Source: Massilia litorea
GTDB taxonomy: Bacteria; Pseudomonadota; Gammaproteobacteria; Burkholderiales; Burkholderiaceae_D
Direction: 5' to 3'
DNA: 64,000 bases
Assembly (NCBI RefSeq): GCF_015101885.1
Contig: NZ_CP062941.1
Coordinates: 2,108,001-2,172,000 of the forward strand
The position numbers and the translations under genes are program-made. The notes below the pieces were generated by a model that saw only the letters and a list, made by a program, of their open reading frames with translations, made no database searches and was not told the origin of the DNA. Positions 19,519 through 27,325 of this stretch are shown in pieces; position 1 is the stretch's first letter; every line of letters starts with the position of its first letter.

Positions 19519-20799
19519 CTAAGCCGGCCTCACATCCTCGATCACGAAGCCGCTGGCCGGCAGCGCCGGCATGCGCGACAGGCTCACTTCCAGGTCTTGC
19601 TGCGGCACCGTGTAGCTCACCTCGGCCGCCAGCAGGCACAGCGCCGATTTGGTCAGCTCGACGGTCAGCGTTTCGCCCGGACAGCGGTGGCCATGTTCTA
19701 CATCGCCGCCGCCTTGCGGGATCGAATCGAAGCCGCTGCCTTGCCGGCCTTCGAAGCGTTCCGGACGGAACACCTCTCCATCGGGCCAGGTCGAGGGATG
19801 GCGATTCGTGCCGTAGACGTCCAGCAGCACCCACTCTCCCTTTTCGAAGCGTAATCCGTCCCACTCGAAGGCGAGGTTGGCGCGCCCGCCGATGGCCGGA
19901 AAGAAGGGGTAAAAGCGGCGCACTTCCTCGACAAACATCTCCAGGGCCGCCTCGTCGCCGCTTGCCAGGCGCGCTCGCCACTCGGGGTAAGTGTGCAGCG
20001 CCAGCGCGCCGAACACGATGTAGCGCGCCACCGCCACCACCGGCCGCAGCACATTGATGAGTTCGGTGGCCGCATCGTCCATGGACAACACTTCGCCGTC
20101 GGCATCGGTGTGGAAGGCGATCACGGCCAGCGGGCTGTCCGGCTCGGTCGGGCGGCCGGCGCGTACCGCCGCAATATGGTCGTGCGCCCACTGCCGGGTA
20201 TGCCGGCGCAGCGACAATCCCAGCCAGTTGCGCGGACCGACTGCGCCGGCGCCATCGATCATGGCCGAGAATTCGGCCGTGCGCAGCACCTCTTCCTCGA
20301 CGTTGGCGAGCGGCACGCCGGCCCAGGCGCAGGCGGCGCGGCACAGTACCGCCTGCGCTTCCTGAATCAGGACCTGGCGCCGCAAGCGCGGCCAGCGTTT
20401 CATGCGCTCGCGCCATTCGCGCTCGGCCAGCGCCACCAGGCGCGCGCGCGATTCCGGCGCTTGCAGCGACAGCATCATCGCCTTGCGCACCCGGTGCATC
20501 TCGCCGTCGAGGGTTTGCGTGCTGCCGTGGTCCTGCAGCAGGGCCAGCGTGGTCGGCGGAATCGCGCGCCGCCGGGTAAAGCGACCGGGCTGGTAGAACA
20601 TGCGCGCGGCCGCTTCGCCGCGCACGCACACCACGCGCCGCAGCATCAGGCGGGTGCCGAAGATGTCGGTGCCGAGTTCGTCGCAGCGGTTGCCGATGAA
20701 GCGGTAGCCTTCCTCGAGCAGGGCGATGGTGTTGTCGAAGCCGGGCGCCTGCAGGATGGCGCGGTGCACGGGCAGGGCGGCGGAATGGGGCGCGTTCAT
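19519..20799 (-). CDS. Cytochrome P450, CYP152-type fatty acid peroxygenase
   Basis: A 426-residue soluble P450. The heme-ligand loop is QGGGDVEHGHRCPGE with Cys373. Instead of the usual acid-Thr pair in helix I it has NVLRPVVAVARY with R252-P253, the arrangement that defines CYP152 peroxygenases such as B. subtilis P450BSbeta, where the arginine binds the fatty acid carboxylate and H2O2 is the oxidant. ExxR (EEVRRF) and the PERF motif (FRPERF) are present. The start ATG 20799 has GGAGAT upstream. No ferredoxin or reductase gene is adjacent, consistent with H2O2 use. The product (alpha/beta-hydroxy acid or alkene) is not predictable. Confidence 0.9.
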   Translation of the reverse strand: MNAPHSAALPVHRAILQAPGFDNTIALLEEGYRFIGNRCDELGTDIFGTRLMLRRVVCVRGEAAARMFYQPGRFTRRRAIPPTTLALLQDHGSTQTLDGEMHRVRKAMMLSLQAPESRARLVALAEREWRERMKRWPRLRRQVLIQEAQAVLCRAACAWAGVPLANVEEEVLRTAEFSAMIDGAGAVGPRNWLGLSLRRHTRQWAHDHIAAVRAGRPTEPDSPLAVIAFHTDADGEVLSMDDAATELINVLRPVVAVARYIVFGALALHTYPEWRARLASGDEAALEMFVEEVRRFYPFFPAIGGRANLAFEWDGLRFEKGEWVLLDVYGTNRHPSTWPDGEVFRPERFEGRQGSGFDSIPQGGGDVEHGHRCPGETLTVELTKSALCLLAAEVSYTVPQQDLEVSLSRMPALPASGFVIEDVRPA

Positions 20800-20921
20800 G
20801 GGCGATCTCCTTTGCACCAGAGTGTGCCAGAGCCGATGCATTCCCAATGTGCGCTGGCGCCCGCACGGAAGCGTTGTCGCGCTTTGTACAACACTGGCCT
20901 GCTGTGTGATGCACCAGGTGC

Positions 20922-23255
20922 TCAGTGCGCGGCCGGCGCTTGCGGCAGGGCTGCGTCGGGCTGCGTCTCGGCACGCGGCAGGTAGATGCTGACGGTCGTG
21001 CCCTGGCCGGGCACGCTCGCGATCCGGATATGGCCGCCGCTCTGGCGCACGAAGCCATGCGCCATCGACAGGCCGAGGCCGGTGCCCTTGCCTTCGGGCT
21101 TGGTCGTGAAAAAGGGTTCGAAGGCGCGTTCCATGACTTCCGGCGGCATGCCCTCGCCGGTGTCGGAGACGGCGATGCGCACGTAGTCGCCGGCGGTCAG
21201 CTCGGGGTCGGCCGCTGCGGTGGCGTTGTCGATCGCCAGGTTCTCGAGGGCGATGTTGACCTTGCCCTTGCCTTTCAACGCGTCGCGCGCATTGATGACG
21301 AGGTTCAACAGGACGTTTTCGAGCTGGTTCGGGTCGACCAGCGTGTTCCACAGGTCGGCGCCGTGCGCCAGGGCGATCTCGACCGATTCGCCGGCGGCGC
21401 GCTGCAGCAGGCTGTCCATGCGTTCGAGCAGGAGCCCGACGTTGACCAGGTTCGGATGCAGCGGCTGGCGCCGCGCGAAGGCCAGCAGCTGGGACGACAG
21501 TTTCGAGCCGCGCTCGACGGCGTCGAGGATGCTGCGCAGGCGCTTTTCGCTGTTGTTGGAGGATTTCATCATCAGCTGTACGTTGGCGCTGATGATGTGC
21601 AGGATGTTATTGAAATCGTGGGCGACGCCGCCGGTCAGTTTGCCGACCGCTTCGAGTTTTTGCGAGCGCGCCAGCGCCGTGCGCGCCTCGTCCAGGCGTT
21701 GCTGGCGCAGCCGTTCGCGCGCCTCGGCTTCGCGCCGCGGCGTGATGTCGCGCAGGAAGGCGCTGGCGCCATGGCCGACTTCGGCGGGCAGGGCGGCGAC
21801 GACGATTTCGACCGGCACCAGGTGGCCGTCGCGGTGGCGCGCCATGACTTCGGCCGGCTCGCCGTTCAAGAGCGGCCTGGCCTGGCGCACCAGGGGAACG
21901 CCGCGTTCGTCGGTCCCGGCGGCCGGGTCGTCCAGGGCGGCGAACTGGGCAAAGCCGCGTTCGTGCGCCACGCGCTGGTCAAGCGGCACCAGCAGCTCGC
22001 CGATCTCGCGCCCCAGGGCCTCGGCGCGGGTCCAGCCGAACTGTTGCACAGCGCGCGGATTCCAGTCGGTGACGCGTCCTTCGGCGTCGATGGCGATGAA
22101 GGCGTCGTAGGTGTTTTGCAGGATCAGGTCCATGCGCATGCGCTCGGCGTCGATGCGTTCGTAGGACTGGCGCAGTTCGAGCGTCATCGCGCGCGCCAGC
22201 TGCACGGCGCGGCCCCGTTCGCTCGCCAGCAGCCAGACGACCACGCTCAGCAGGAAGCCGAGGCCGATGCCGGTGATGCCGATTACTTGCGGGCGGCGCG
22301 TGTCGAGGCGCGCCTCGAAGCCGGGCGAGGAAGCGATGTCGATCAGCCAGGGGCGGCCGGAAATGTTCGCCGGCAGGGTCTGGCGGAACAGCGGCTGGCG
22401 CCAGGCGGCGGCGTCCTGCGAGCGGAACAGCAGGGACTCCGGATCCGGACGCATGCCGTCGTAAATCGTCACCTGCAAATCGGCCGCGTGCGCGCCGCCG
22501 AGGCCGCGCATCAGGTCCGCCATCCGGAACGGCGCATACACCCAGCCGACGATGGCGGCGCGGCGCTCGGCGACGCTGGCGATGGGGGCGCCGCGGCGGT
22601 AGACCGGCACGTACATCAGGAAGCCGGGCTGGACGTCGCGTCCTTCCTGCACCAGCACCACCTTGCCCGAGACGGCGGCGCCGCCCGTGTCGCGCGCGGC
22701 CGCCATCGCGGCGCGGCGCACCGGTTCGCTGTACATGTCGAAGCCGAAGGCGCGCAGGTTGCGTCCGGTGAAGGGCTCGATGTGGGTAACCGAGGTGGCG
22801 AACTCGCCCGTGGGCTGCGGGTGCACTTCGTAGCTGGCAAAACCCTGGGCGCGCAGCGCCGACTGGTGCGCCGCAAGCCGGCTGCGTTCGATGATGCTGG
22901 CGATGCCGAGCGCCTCGATGCCGGGGAAATGTTCCTGCAGGTTCTGGGTCTGGAAATACTCGGCGAATTCGCGGCGGTCGATGTCGACGCTGCCGCGCAT
23001 GAAGCCGCGCGTGCCGCGCAGTACTTGCTCGTAGACGGCCATGCGGCGCACCGTCGTGTTGACGAGGTCGCGCGCGCGGTAGTCGAACTGGGCGGCGAGG
23101 TCGGCAGCGGCATCGCGCCGCGCGCTGCTCCAGGCGCCATAGGTGAGGAGCAGGGAGACCAGGAAAACGAAGCCGGCGAGGATCAGGGGCCCCCACCCCT
23201 GGCGGACAGGTGCGCCGCGGGTGGGGATGGTCTCGTCGGGTTCCGGATGCGGCAT
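20922..23255 (-). CDS. Membrane sensor histidine kinase (CHASE-PAS-HisKA-HATPase)
   Basis: A 777-residue kinase. After an N-terminal helix (ILAGFVFLVSLLLTYGAW) comes a periplasmic CHASE domain with RGFMRGSVDIDRREFAEYF, LGIASIIERS and FGFDMYSEPVRRAAM, then a second helix (GITGIGLGFLLSVVVWLLAS). Cytoplasmic parts are a PAS domain (TYDAFIAIDAEGRVTDWN), HisKA with GGVAHDFNN (H546) and an HATPase with NLVINARDAL, DTGEGMP and GKGTGLGLSM. No receiver domain or partner regulator is adjacent, so it is an orphan kinase. CHASE domains bind small ligands such as cytokinin-like or peptide signals; the ligand here is unknown. Confidence 0.9.
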   Translation of the reverse strand: MPHPEPDETIPTRGAPVRQGWGPLILAGFVFLVSLLLTYGAWSSARRDAAADLAAQFDYRARDLVNTTVRRMAVYEQVLRGTRGFMRGSVDIDRREFAEYFQTQNLQEHFPGIEALGIASIIERSRLAAHQSALRAQGFASYEVHPQPTGEFATSVTHIEPFTGRNLRAFGFDMYSEPVRRAAMAAARDTGGAAVSGKVVLVQEGRDVQPGFLMYVPVYRRGAPIASVAERRAAIVGWVYAPFRMADLMRGLGGAHAADLQVTIYDGMRPDPESLLFRSQDAAAWRQPLFRQTLPANISGRPWLIDIASSPGFEARLDTRRPQVIGITGIGLGFLLSVVVWLLASERGRAVQLARAMTLELRQSYERIDAERMRMDLILQNTYDAFIAIDAEGRVTDWNPRAVQQFGWTRAEALGREIGELLVPLDQRVAHERGFAQFAALDDPAAGTDERGVPLVRQARPLLNGEPAEVMARHRDGHLVPVEIVVAALPAEVGHGASAFLRDITPRREAEARERLRQQRLDEARTALARSQKLEAVGKLTGGVAHDFNNILHIISANVQLMMKSSNNSEKRLRSILDAVERGSKLSSQLLAFARRQPLHPNLVNVGLLLERMDSLLQRAAGESVEIALAHGADLWNTLVDPNQLENVLLNLVINARDALKGKGKVNIALENLAIDNATAAADPELTAGDYVRIAVSDTGEGMPPEVMERAFEPFFTTKPEGKGTGLGLSMAHGFVRQSGGHIRIASVPGQGTTVSIYLPRAETQPDAALPQAPAAH

Positions 23256-23436
23256 GTAGTCGGGGGTAGGCAGCCGCAGGGCGGCGGGATAATCAGAGCC
23301 AAGGCGTCGGGGCAGGCGTCGAGGTCTGCAGGATACGCGGCAATGCCCCGCGCAGGCGCACGGGATGCCTACTTATTTACCTGCCACTCACCTGCGGCCC
23401 CGCGCTTTTGTTTGCATAATACAATATCTGCAGTGC

Positions 23437-23442
23437 TACAAT
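23437..23442 (+). promoter_or_regulatory. Possible extended -10 promoter for the cupredoxin-like gene
   Basis: TGC followed by TACAAT forms an extended -10, 38 bases before the ATG at 23480. A TTGCAT lies 19 bases upstream, a suboptimal spacing. Confidence 0.4.
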
Positions 23443-23479
23443 TCGGCGCCGTATCCGCCCCCGTCTACCAGACTTCCCG

Positions 23480-23938
23480 ATGATTCCCCTGCATCCGATC
23501 CTGCGCCGCCGCTGGCTGCCGTGCGCACTTGTCGGCGCCTTCCTGCTGGCCTTCCTGTGGGGTGCGCTGGCGCCGCTGCGCACGCCCAGCCAGGAACGCG
23601 GTTTTACCTTCCCCGGGCCAGCGGCGGCCGGGGAGCGCGGCGCGATGCTGCCGCGTAGCATCCGCCTGACCCTCGGCGTGCAGGACGTCCTGCTGCTGCG
23701 CAACCACGACCGCCGCCCGCATGTGTTCGGTCCGCTGCAGCTGCTGCCGGGCCAGGAGTTCCGGCTGCCCTTTGAACAGGCGGGCATCTATCCGGTGGCC
23801 TGCCCGGACGTGCCCGGCGGCACCCTCACGGTGCAGGTGGTCGCCTTGCCCGATCCCGGCTGGGACCGCCTGCGCTGGCGCCTCGAGGCGCTTGGCCAGG
23901 CGCTGCGCACGCTGCCGCTGGTGGCGCCGCAGGGTTGA
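23480..23938 (+). CDS. Membrane-anchored cupredoxin-like protein of unknown function
   Basis: A 152-residue protein with one N-terminal hydrophobic helix (ALVGAFLLAFLWGALAPL) and an exported beta-rich domain. The pattern IRLTLGVQDVLLLRNHDRRPH, then LPGQEFRLPFEQAGIYPVACPD, resembles the cupredoxin fold, with one His and one Cys where copper ligands would be, but the second His and the Met of a type 1 site are not seen. Copper binding is therefore doubtful. It is separated from the divergent kinase by about 220 bases and from the next gene by about 100. I do not recognise a named family. Confidence 0.6.
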   Translation: MIPLHPILRRRWLPCALVGAFLLAFLWGALAPLRTPSQERGFTFPGPAAAGERGAMLPRSIRLTLGVQDVLLLRNHDRRPHVFGPLQLLPGQEFRLPFEQAGIYPVACPDVPGGTLTVQVVALPDPGWDRLRWRLEALGQALRTLPLVAPQG

Positions 23939-24037
23939 ATCCGCTGCGGCGGGCACAGCGCGGCCAGGCGGAATCGGACCTGTCAGGGCGCCCGCAATCG
24001 TGCTGCGGTCTGTCGTTCGATTCTGTCATTATTGGGC

Positions 24038-24658
24038 ATGGCCACGATTTCCCTTCCATTGTTCCCACTGAGCACGGTGCTGTTCCCGGACGGGGTATTG
24101 CCCTTGCAGGTGTTCGAGGCGCGCTACCTCGACATGGTCAGTCGTTGCCTGACCGAGGACACGCCCTTCGGCGTCGTTCTGCTGACCCAGGGACATGAAG
24201 TGCGCGCACGGGGCGGCGCGCCCGAGCGTTTCGTCGAAAGCGGTACCCTGGCCACCGTCTGCGACACCACCGCCACCACACCCGGCCTGTTGCAGGTAGT
24301 CTGCCGGGGCGGCGCGCGCTTCGAGGTGAAATCTTCGCAGCAACGCCTGAACGGATTGTGGATGGCCGAGGTCGAGCTGGTCGAAGACGACCATCCGGTG
24401 CGCATTCCGGCCGAGCTGCAGGGCGCTTCCGACGCGCTCGACCGCGTGCTGGCCTCGCTGCACGACGTGCCGCAGGAGCGCTGGCCGGTGCAGCCGCCGT
24501 TCCGGCTGGAGGATTGCGGCTGGGTTGCCAACCGCTGGTGCGAACTGCTGCCGCTGCCGAACACCCAGAAACACAACATGCTCATGCTCGACAACCCGGT
24601 CATCCGCCTCGAGCTGCTGCACGATGTGCTGGACGAACATGGCTTGATCACTTCCTAG
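24038..24658 (+). CDS. LON peptidase substrate-binding (Lon-N) domain protein
   Basis: A 206-residue stand-alone version of the N-terminal substrate-recognition domain of Lon: LPLFPLSTVLFPDGVLPLQVFEARYLDMV is the diagnostic start. No ATPase or protease domain follows. Such proteins are common in betaproteobacteria but their role is unknown; binding of unfolded or specific proteins is plausible. The ATG at 24038 is preferred over a TTG two codons earlier. Only 5 bases separate it from the next gene, so the two are probably co-translated. Confidence 0.85.
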   Translation: MATISLPLFPLSTVLFPDGVLPLQVFEARYLDMVSRCLTEDTPFGVVLLTQGHEVRARGGAPERFVESGTLATVCDTTATTPGLLQVVCRGGARFEVKSSQQRLNGLWMAEVELVEDDHPVRIPAELQGASDALDRVLASLHDVPQERWPVQPPFRLEDCGWVANRWCELLPLPNTQKHNMLMLDNPVIRLELLHDVLDEHGLITS

Positions 24659-24663
24659 CTGCC

Positions 24664-25413
24664 ATGAAATTTTCCGACGAACTCTTGATTGCATTCGTCA
24701 ACGGCGAGCTGGCCGAGCCGGCCCGTGCGGCCGTCGAACGCGCGCTCCGGGCCGACCCGGCGATCGCCGCGCGCGTGGCCCAGCACCGTGCCCGCCGCAG
24801 CCGCGTGTACGGCGTGGTGGCGGGCGGGTGCGACGGCGGCGCCCATTCTCACGCCCCGCATTCGCCCTCGGGCGCCAAGGTGGTGCAGCTCGATATGGTG
24901 CGCGCGGCGCGCAATGGCCCGCTGCCGGTCCCGCCACCGCCCCAACCGGCCTGGACGATCCGCCATTGGGGCGCCGTCGCCGCGGCGCTGGCGGCCGGGG
25001 TGCTGGCCGGCGCCTTCGGCTGGCATGCCTGGCAGGGCGAAGCGGAACTGGCCTCGCTCAGCGGCGCCGACGGCGCGCTGGTGGCGCAAGGCCACCTGGC
25101 TTCGGCCCTGAGCGGGCAGCTGGCCAGCCCCGGGCCCTCGGGACGGGTGCGCATCGGCATCAGTTTCCTTGCCAGGGACGGCAAGTATTGCCGCAGTTTT
25201 GTCATGGACACGACCGCCGGCCTGGCCTGCCGCGACGGCGGCCAATGGAAAATCCCGGTGCTGGCCCAGGGCGCGGCGGGGGCGGCCTGGATGGACGGCA
25301 GCGGCTTGCCGCCGGCCGTGCTCGAGGCGATCGACGGGCGCATCGCCGGGGCCCCGCTGGGACCGGCCGCGGAACGTGCCGCGCAGTCCCGCGGCTGGAA
25401 GCGCGAGGGTTAA
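24664..25413 (+). CDS. Anti-sigma-factor-like single-pass membrane protein
   Basis: A 249-residue protein with an N-terminal cytoplasmic zinc-finger-like helical domain (DELLIAFVNGELAEPARAAVERAL), as in anti-sigma factors of the RskA/ChrR type but lacking a clear HxxxCxxC motif. A linker rich in proline, one transmembrane helix (WGAVAAALAAGVLAGAFGW) and a periplasmic domain with FLARDGKYCRSFVMD follow. No ECF sigma gene is adjacent, which is unusual because such proteins are normally encoded beside their sigma factor. It lies 5 bases after the Lon-N gene, suggesting a functional pair. The role is inferred from architecture only. Confidence 0.7.
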   Translation: MKFSDELLIAFVNGELAEPARAAVERALRADPAIAARVAQHRARRSRVYGVVAGGCDGGAHSHAPHSPSGAKVVQLDMVRAARNGPLPVPPPPQPAWTIRHWGAVAAALAAGVLAGAFGWHAWQGEAELASLSGADGALVAQGHLASALSGQLASPGPSGRVRIGISFLARDGKYCRSFVMDTTAGLACRDGGQWKIPVLAQGAAGAAWMDGSGLPPAVLEAIDGRIAGAPLGPAAERAAQSRGWKREG

Positions 25414-25771
25414 CACGCCATTCCTGCGCACAGCCGGGTCAAGCCGGGCTTGCCGAAACGGCAATGCCGCGGCTGGGTTCGCACACGATTCCATATACAC
25501 TGCCGTGGATTTGAGGTAACCTTGAGGGCGATATATTGCGTCTCTACGTATGCGCTGTCGGTTTACCGGCGCGACGTGCCCACCGAGCCGGCCTGTTGGC
25601 CGTGCCCCAGCCGGCGGCCAGCCCGCCTCTCCAGGAGTTGTCAGTGCCGGCCGCGCCTGCCGGGCGCGCGTGGTCATCGCCCGTAGAGCAAATTGAATTT
25701 TCAGGAGCTTCGGGAATCCGCCGCACGCCGTGCAGCAGGTTGATCGAGACATCCTCAATGCGGAAAGTATA
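25414..25771 (+). other. 358-base intergenic region, long leader of rhlE
   Basis: No convincing gene. The stretch holds several short inverted GC-rich segments, for example around 25595-25680, and probably carries the promoter and a long untranslated leader of rhlE. Long leaders are common for cold-responsive RNA helicase genes, but no defined element was recognised. Confidence 0.4.
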
Positions 25772-27265
25772 ATGTCTGAAACACCGAACAACGAAGCCGC
25801 GGCTGTCGAACCGAGCGTGACCTTTGCCGATTTCGGCCTGGCGCCGGAAATCCAGCGTGCGCTGTCCGACCAGGGTTATGTCCATCCGACCCCGATCCAG
25901 GCCCAGGCGATCCCGATCGTCCTGCAGGGCCGCGACGTCATGGGCGCCGCCCAGACCGGTACGGGTAAAACCGCCGGCTTTTCGCTGCCGATCATCCAGT
26001 TGCTGCTGGCCCACGCCAACAGCAGCATGTCGCCGGCGCGCCACCCGGTGCGCGCCCTGGTGCTGACCCCGACGCGCGAACTGGCCGTGCAGGTCGCCGA
26101 CAACGTGAAAGCCTATTCGCGCCACACGCCGCTGCGTTCGACCGTCGTTTTCGGCGGCATGGACATGAAGGGCCAGACCGCCATCCTCAAAAGCGGCGTC
26201 GAGATCGTCATCGCCACCCCGGGCCGCCTGCTCGACCACATCGAACAGAAGAACGTCAGCCTGGCGCAGGTGCAGATGCTGGTGATGGACGAAGCCGACC
26301 GCATGCTCGACATGGGCTTCCTGCCCGACCTGCAGCGCATCATCAACCTGTTGCCGAAGAAGCGCCAGAACCTGATGTTCTCGGCTACCTTCTCGCCAGA
26401 AATCAAGAAGCTGGCCAACAGTTTCCTGGACAAGCCGGTGCTGATCGAAGTAGCGCGCAGCAATGCGACCGCGGAGAAAGTCACGCAGGTCGTCTATAAA
26501 GTCGAGGAAGAGCAGAAGCGCGACGTCGTCGAATTCCTGATCCGCCAGCGCGAGCTGAAGCAGGTGATCGTGTTCTCGAACACGAAAATCGGCGCTTCCC
26601 GCCTGTCGCGCCACCTCGAGCAGACCGGCATCAAGGCCTCGGCCATCCACGGCGACAAGACCCAGCAGGAACGCATGGCCGCCCTCGAGGCGTTCAAACA
26701 GGGCGAGATCGAAGTACTGGTGGCGACCGACGTCGCGGCCCGCGGCCTCGACATTTCCGACCTGCCGTGCGTGATCAATTTCGATTTGCCCTACAACGCG
26801 GAAGACTACGTGCACCGCATCGGCCGTACCGGCCGTGCCGGCGCCTCGGGCGACGCCCTGTCGGTGTTCACCGAAAAGGACGAGCGCCTGCTGGCCGATA
26901 TCGAAAAGCTGATCAAGCAGACGATCACCCGCGGCGAACTGACTGGTTTCGCGGTGCGTCCGCGCGGTCGCGATGCGGAACGCGGCGAACGTCCACAGCG
27001 GGGCGAGCGCGTCGAACGTGGCGAACGCAGCGAGCGCCCGCCGCGCCGCAGCGAATCCGAGCGCGGCGAGCGCCCTCCGCGCAGCTACGGCGCCGGCCCG
27101 CTGCCGCGCCGCGAGAAGGTTGATCCGTGGTTCCTGAAGCCCTACGAGCCGGCCAGCGCGCCGCGCCCGGACGCCGGCGCCGCGGTGTCGAACACGAATT
27201 CGGCCAAGCCGAAGCAGAAGATCGCGGCCTTGCTGGGCGGATTGCCGAAGCCGCAGCCGCAGTAA
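25772..27265 (+). CDS. rhlE: DEAD-box ATP-dependent RNA helicase RhlE
   Basis: A 497-residue RNA helicase. All core motifs are present: the Q motif (GYVHPTPIQAQAIP), motif I AQTGTGKT, PTRELAVQ, DEAD, SAT, and HRIGRTGRAG. The ~110-residue C-terminal tail is rich in R, G and E (GERPQRGERVERGERSERPP), typical of RhlE tails that bind RNA non-specifically. It probably acts in ribosome assembly or mRNA decay at low temperature. The ATG at 25772 (MSETPNN) is chosen; an earlier in-frame start would add 14 atypical residues. A terminator follows. Confidence 0.95.
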   Translation: MSETPNNEAAAVEPSVTFADFGLAPEIQRALSDQGYVHPTPIQAQAIPIVLQGRDVMGAAQTGTGKTAGFSLPIIQLLLAHANSSMSPARHPVRALVLTPTRELAVQVADNVKAYSRHTPLRSTVVFGGMDMKGQTAILKSGVEIVIATPGRLLDHIEQKNVSLAQVQMLVMDEADRMLDMGFLPDLQRIINLLPKKRQNLMFSATFSPEIKKLANSFLDKPVLIEVARSNATAEKVTQVVYKVEEEQKRDVVEFLIRQRELKQVIVFSNTKIGASRLSRHLEQTGIKASAIHGDKTQQERMAALEAFKQGEIEVLVATDVAARGLDISDLPCVINFDLPYNAEDYVHRIGRTGRAGASGDALSVFTEKDERLLADIEKLIKQTITRGELTGFAVRPRGRDAERGERPQRGERVERGERSERPPRRSESERGERPPRSYGAGPLPRREKVDPWFLKPYEPASAPRPDAGAAVSNTNSAKPKQKIAALLGGLPKPQPQ

Positions 27266-27286
27266 GCGGGTTCGCCTTGACATAAG

Positions 27287-27320
27287 AAACCTGTGCGCCG
27301 AAAGGCCCGCAGGTTTTTTT
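27287..27320 (+). terminator. Intrinsic terminator after rhlE
   Basis: AAACCTG (27287-27293) pairs with CAGGTTT (27310-27316) around an inner GC stem with a GAAA loop, followed by a run of seven T. The convergent LOV kinase gene ends at 27326, so it may serve both strands. Confidence 0.75.
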
Positions 27321-27325
27321 ACGCT

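Noticed and set aside
25768..25773. TATAAT at the rhlE start codon as a promoter
   Set aside because: It overlaps the ATG and has no -35; transcription from it could not give the leader expected for this gene.
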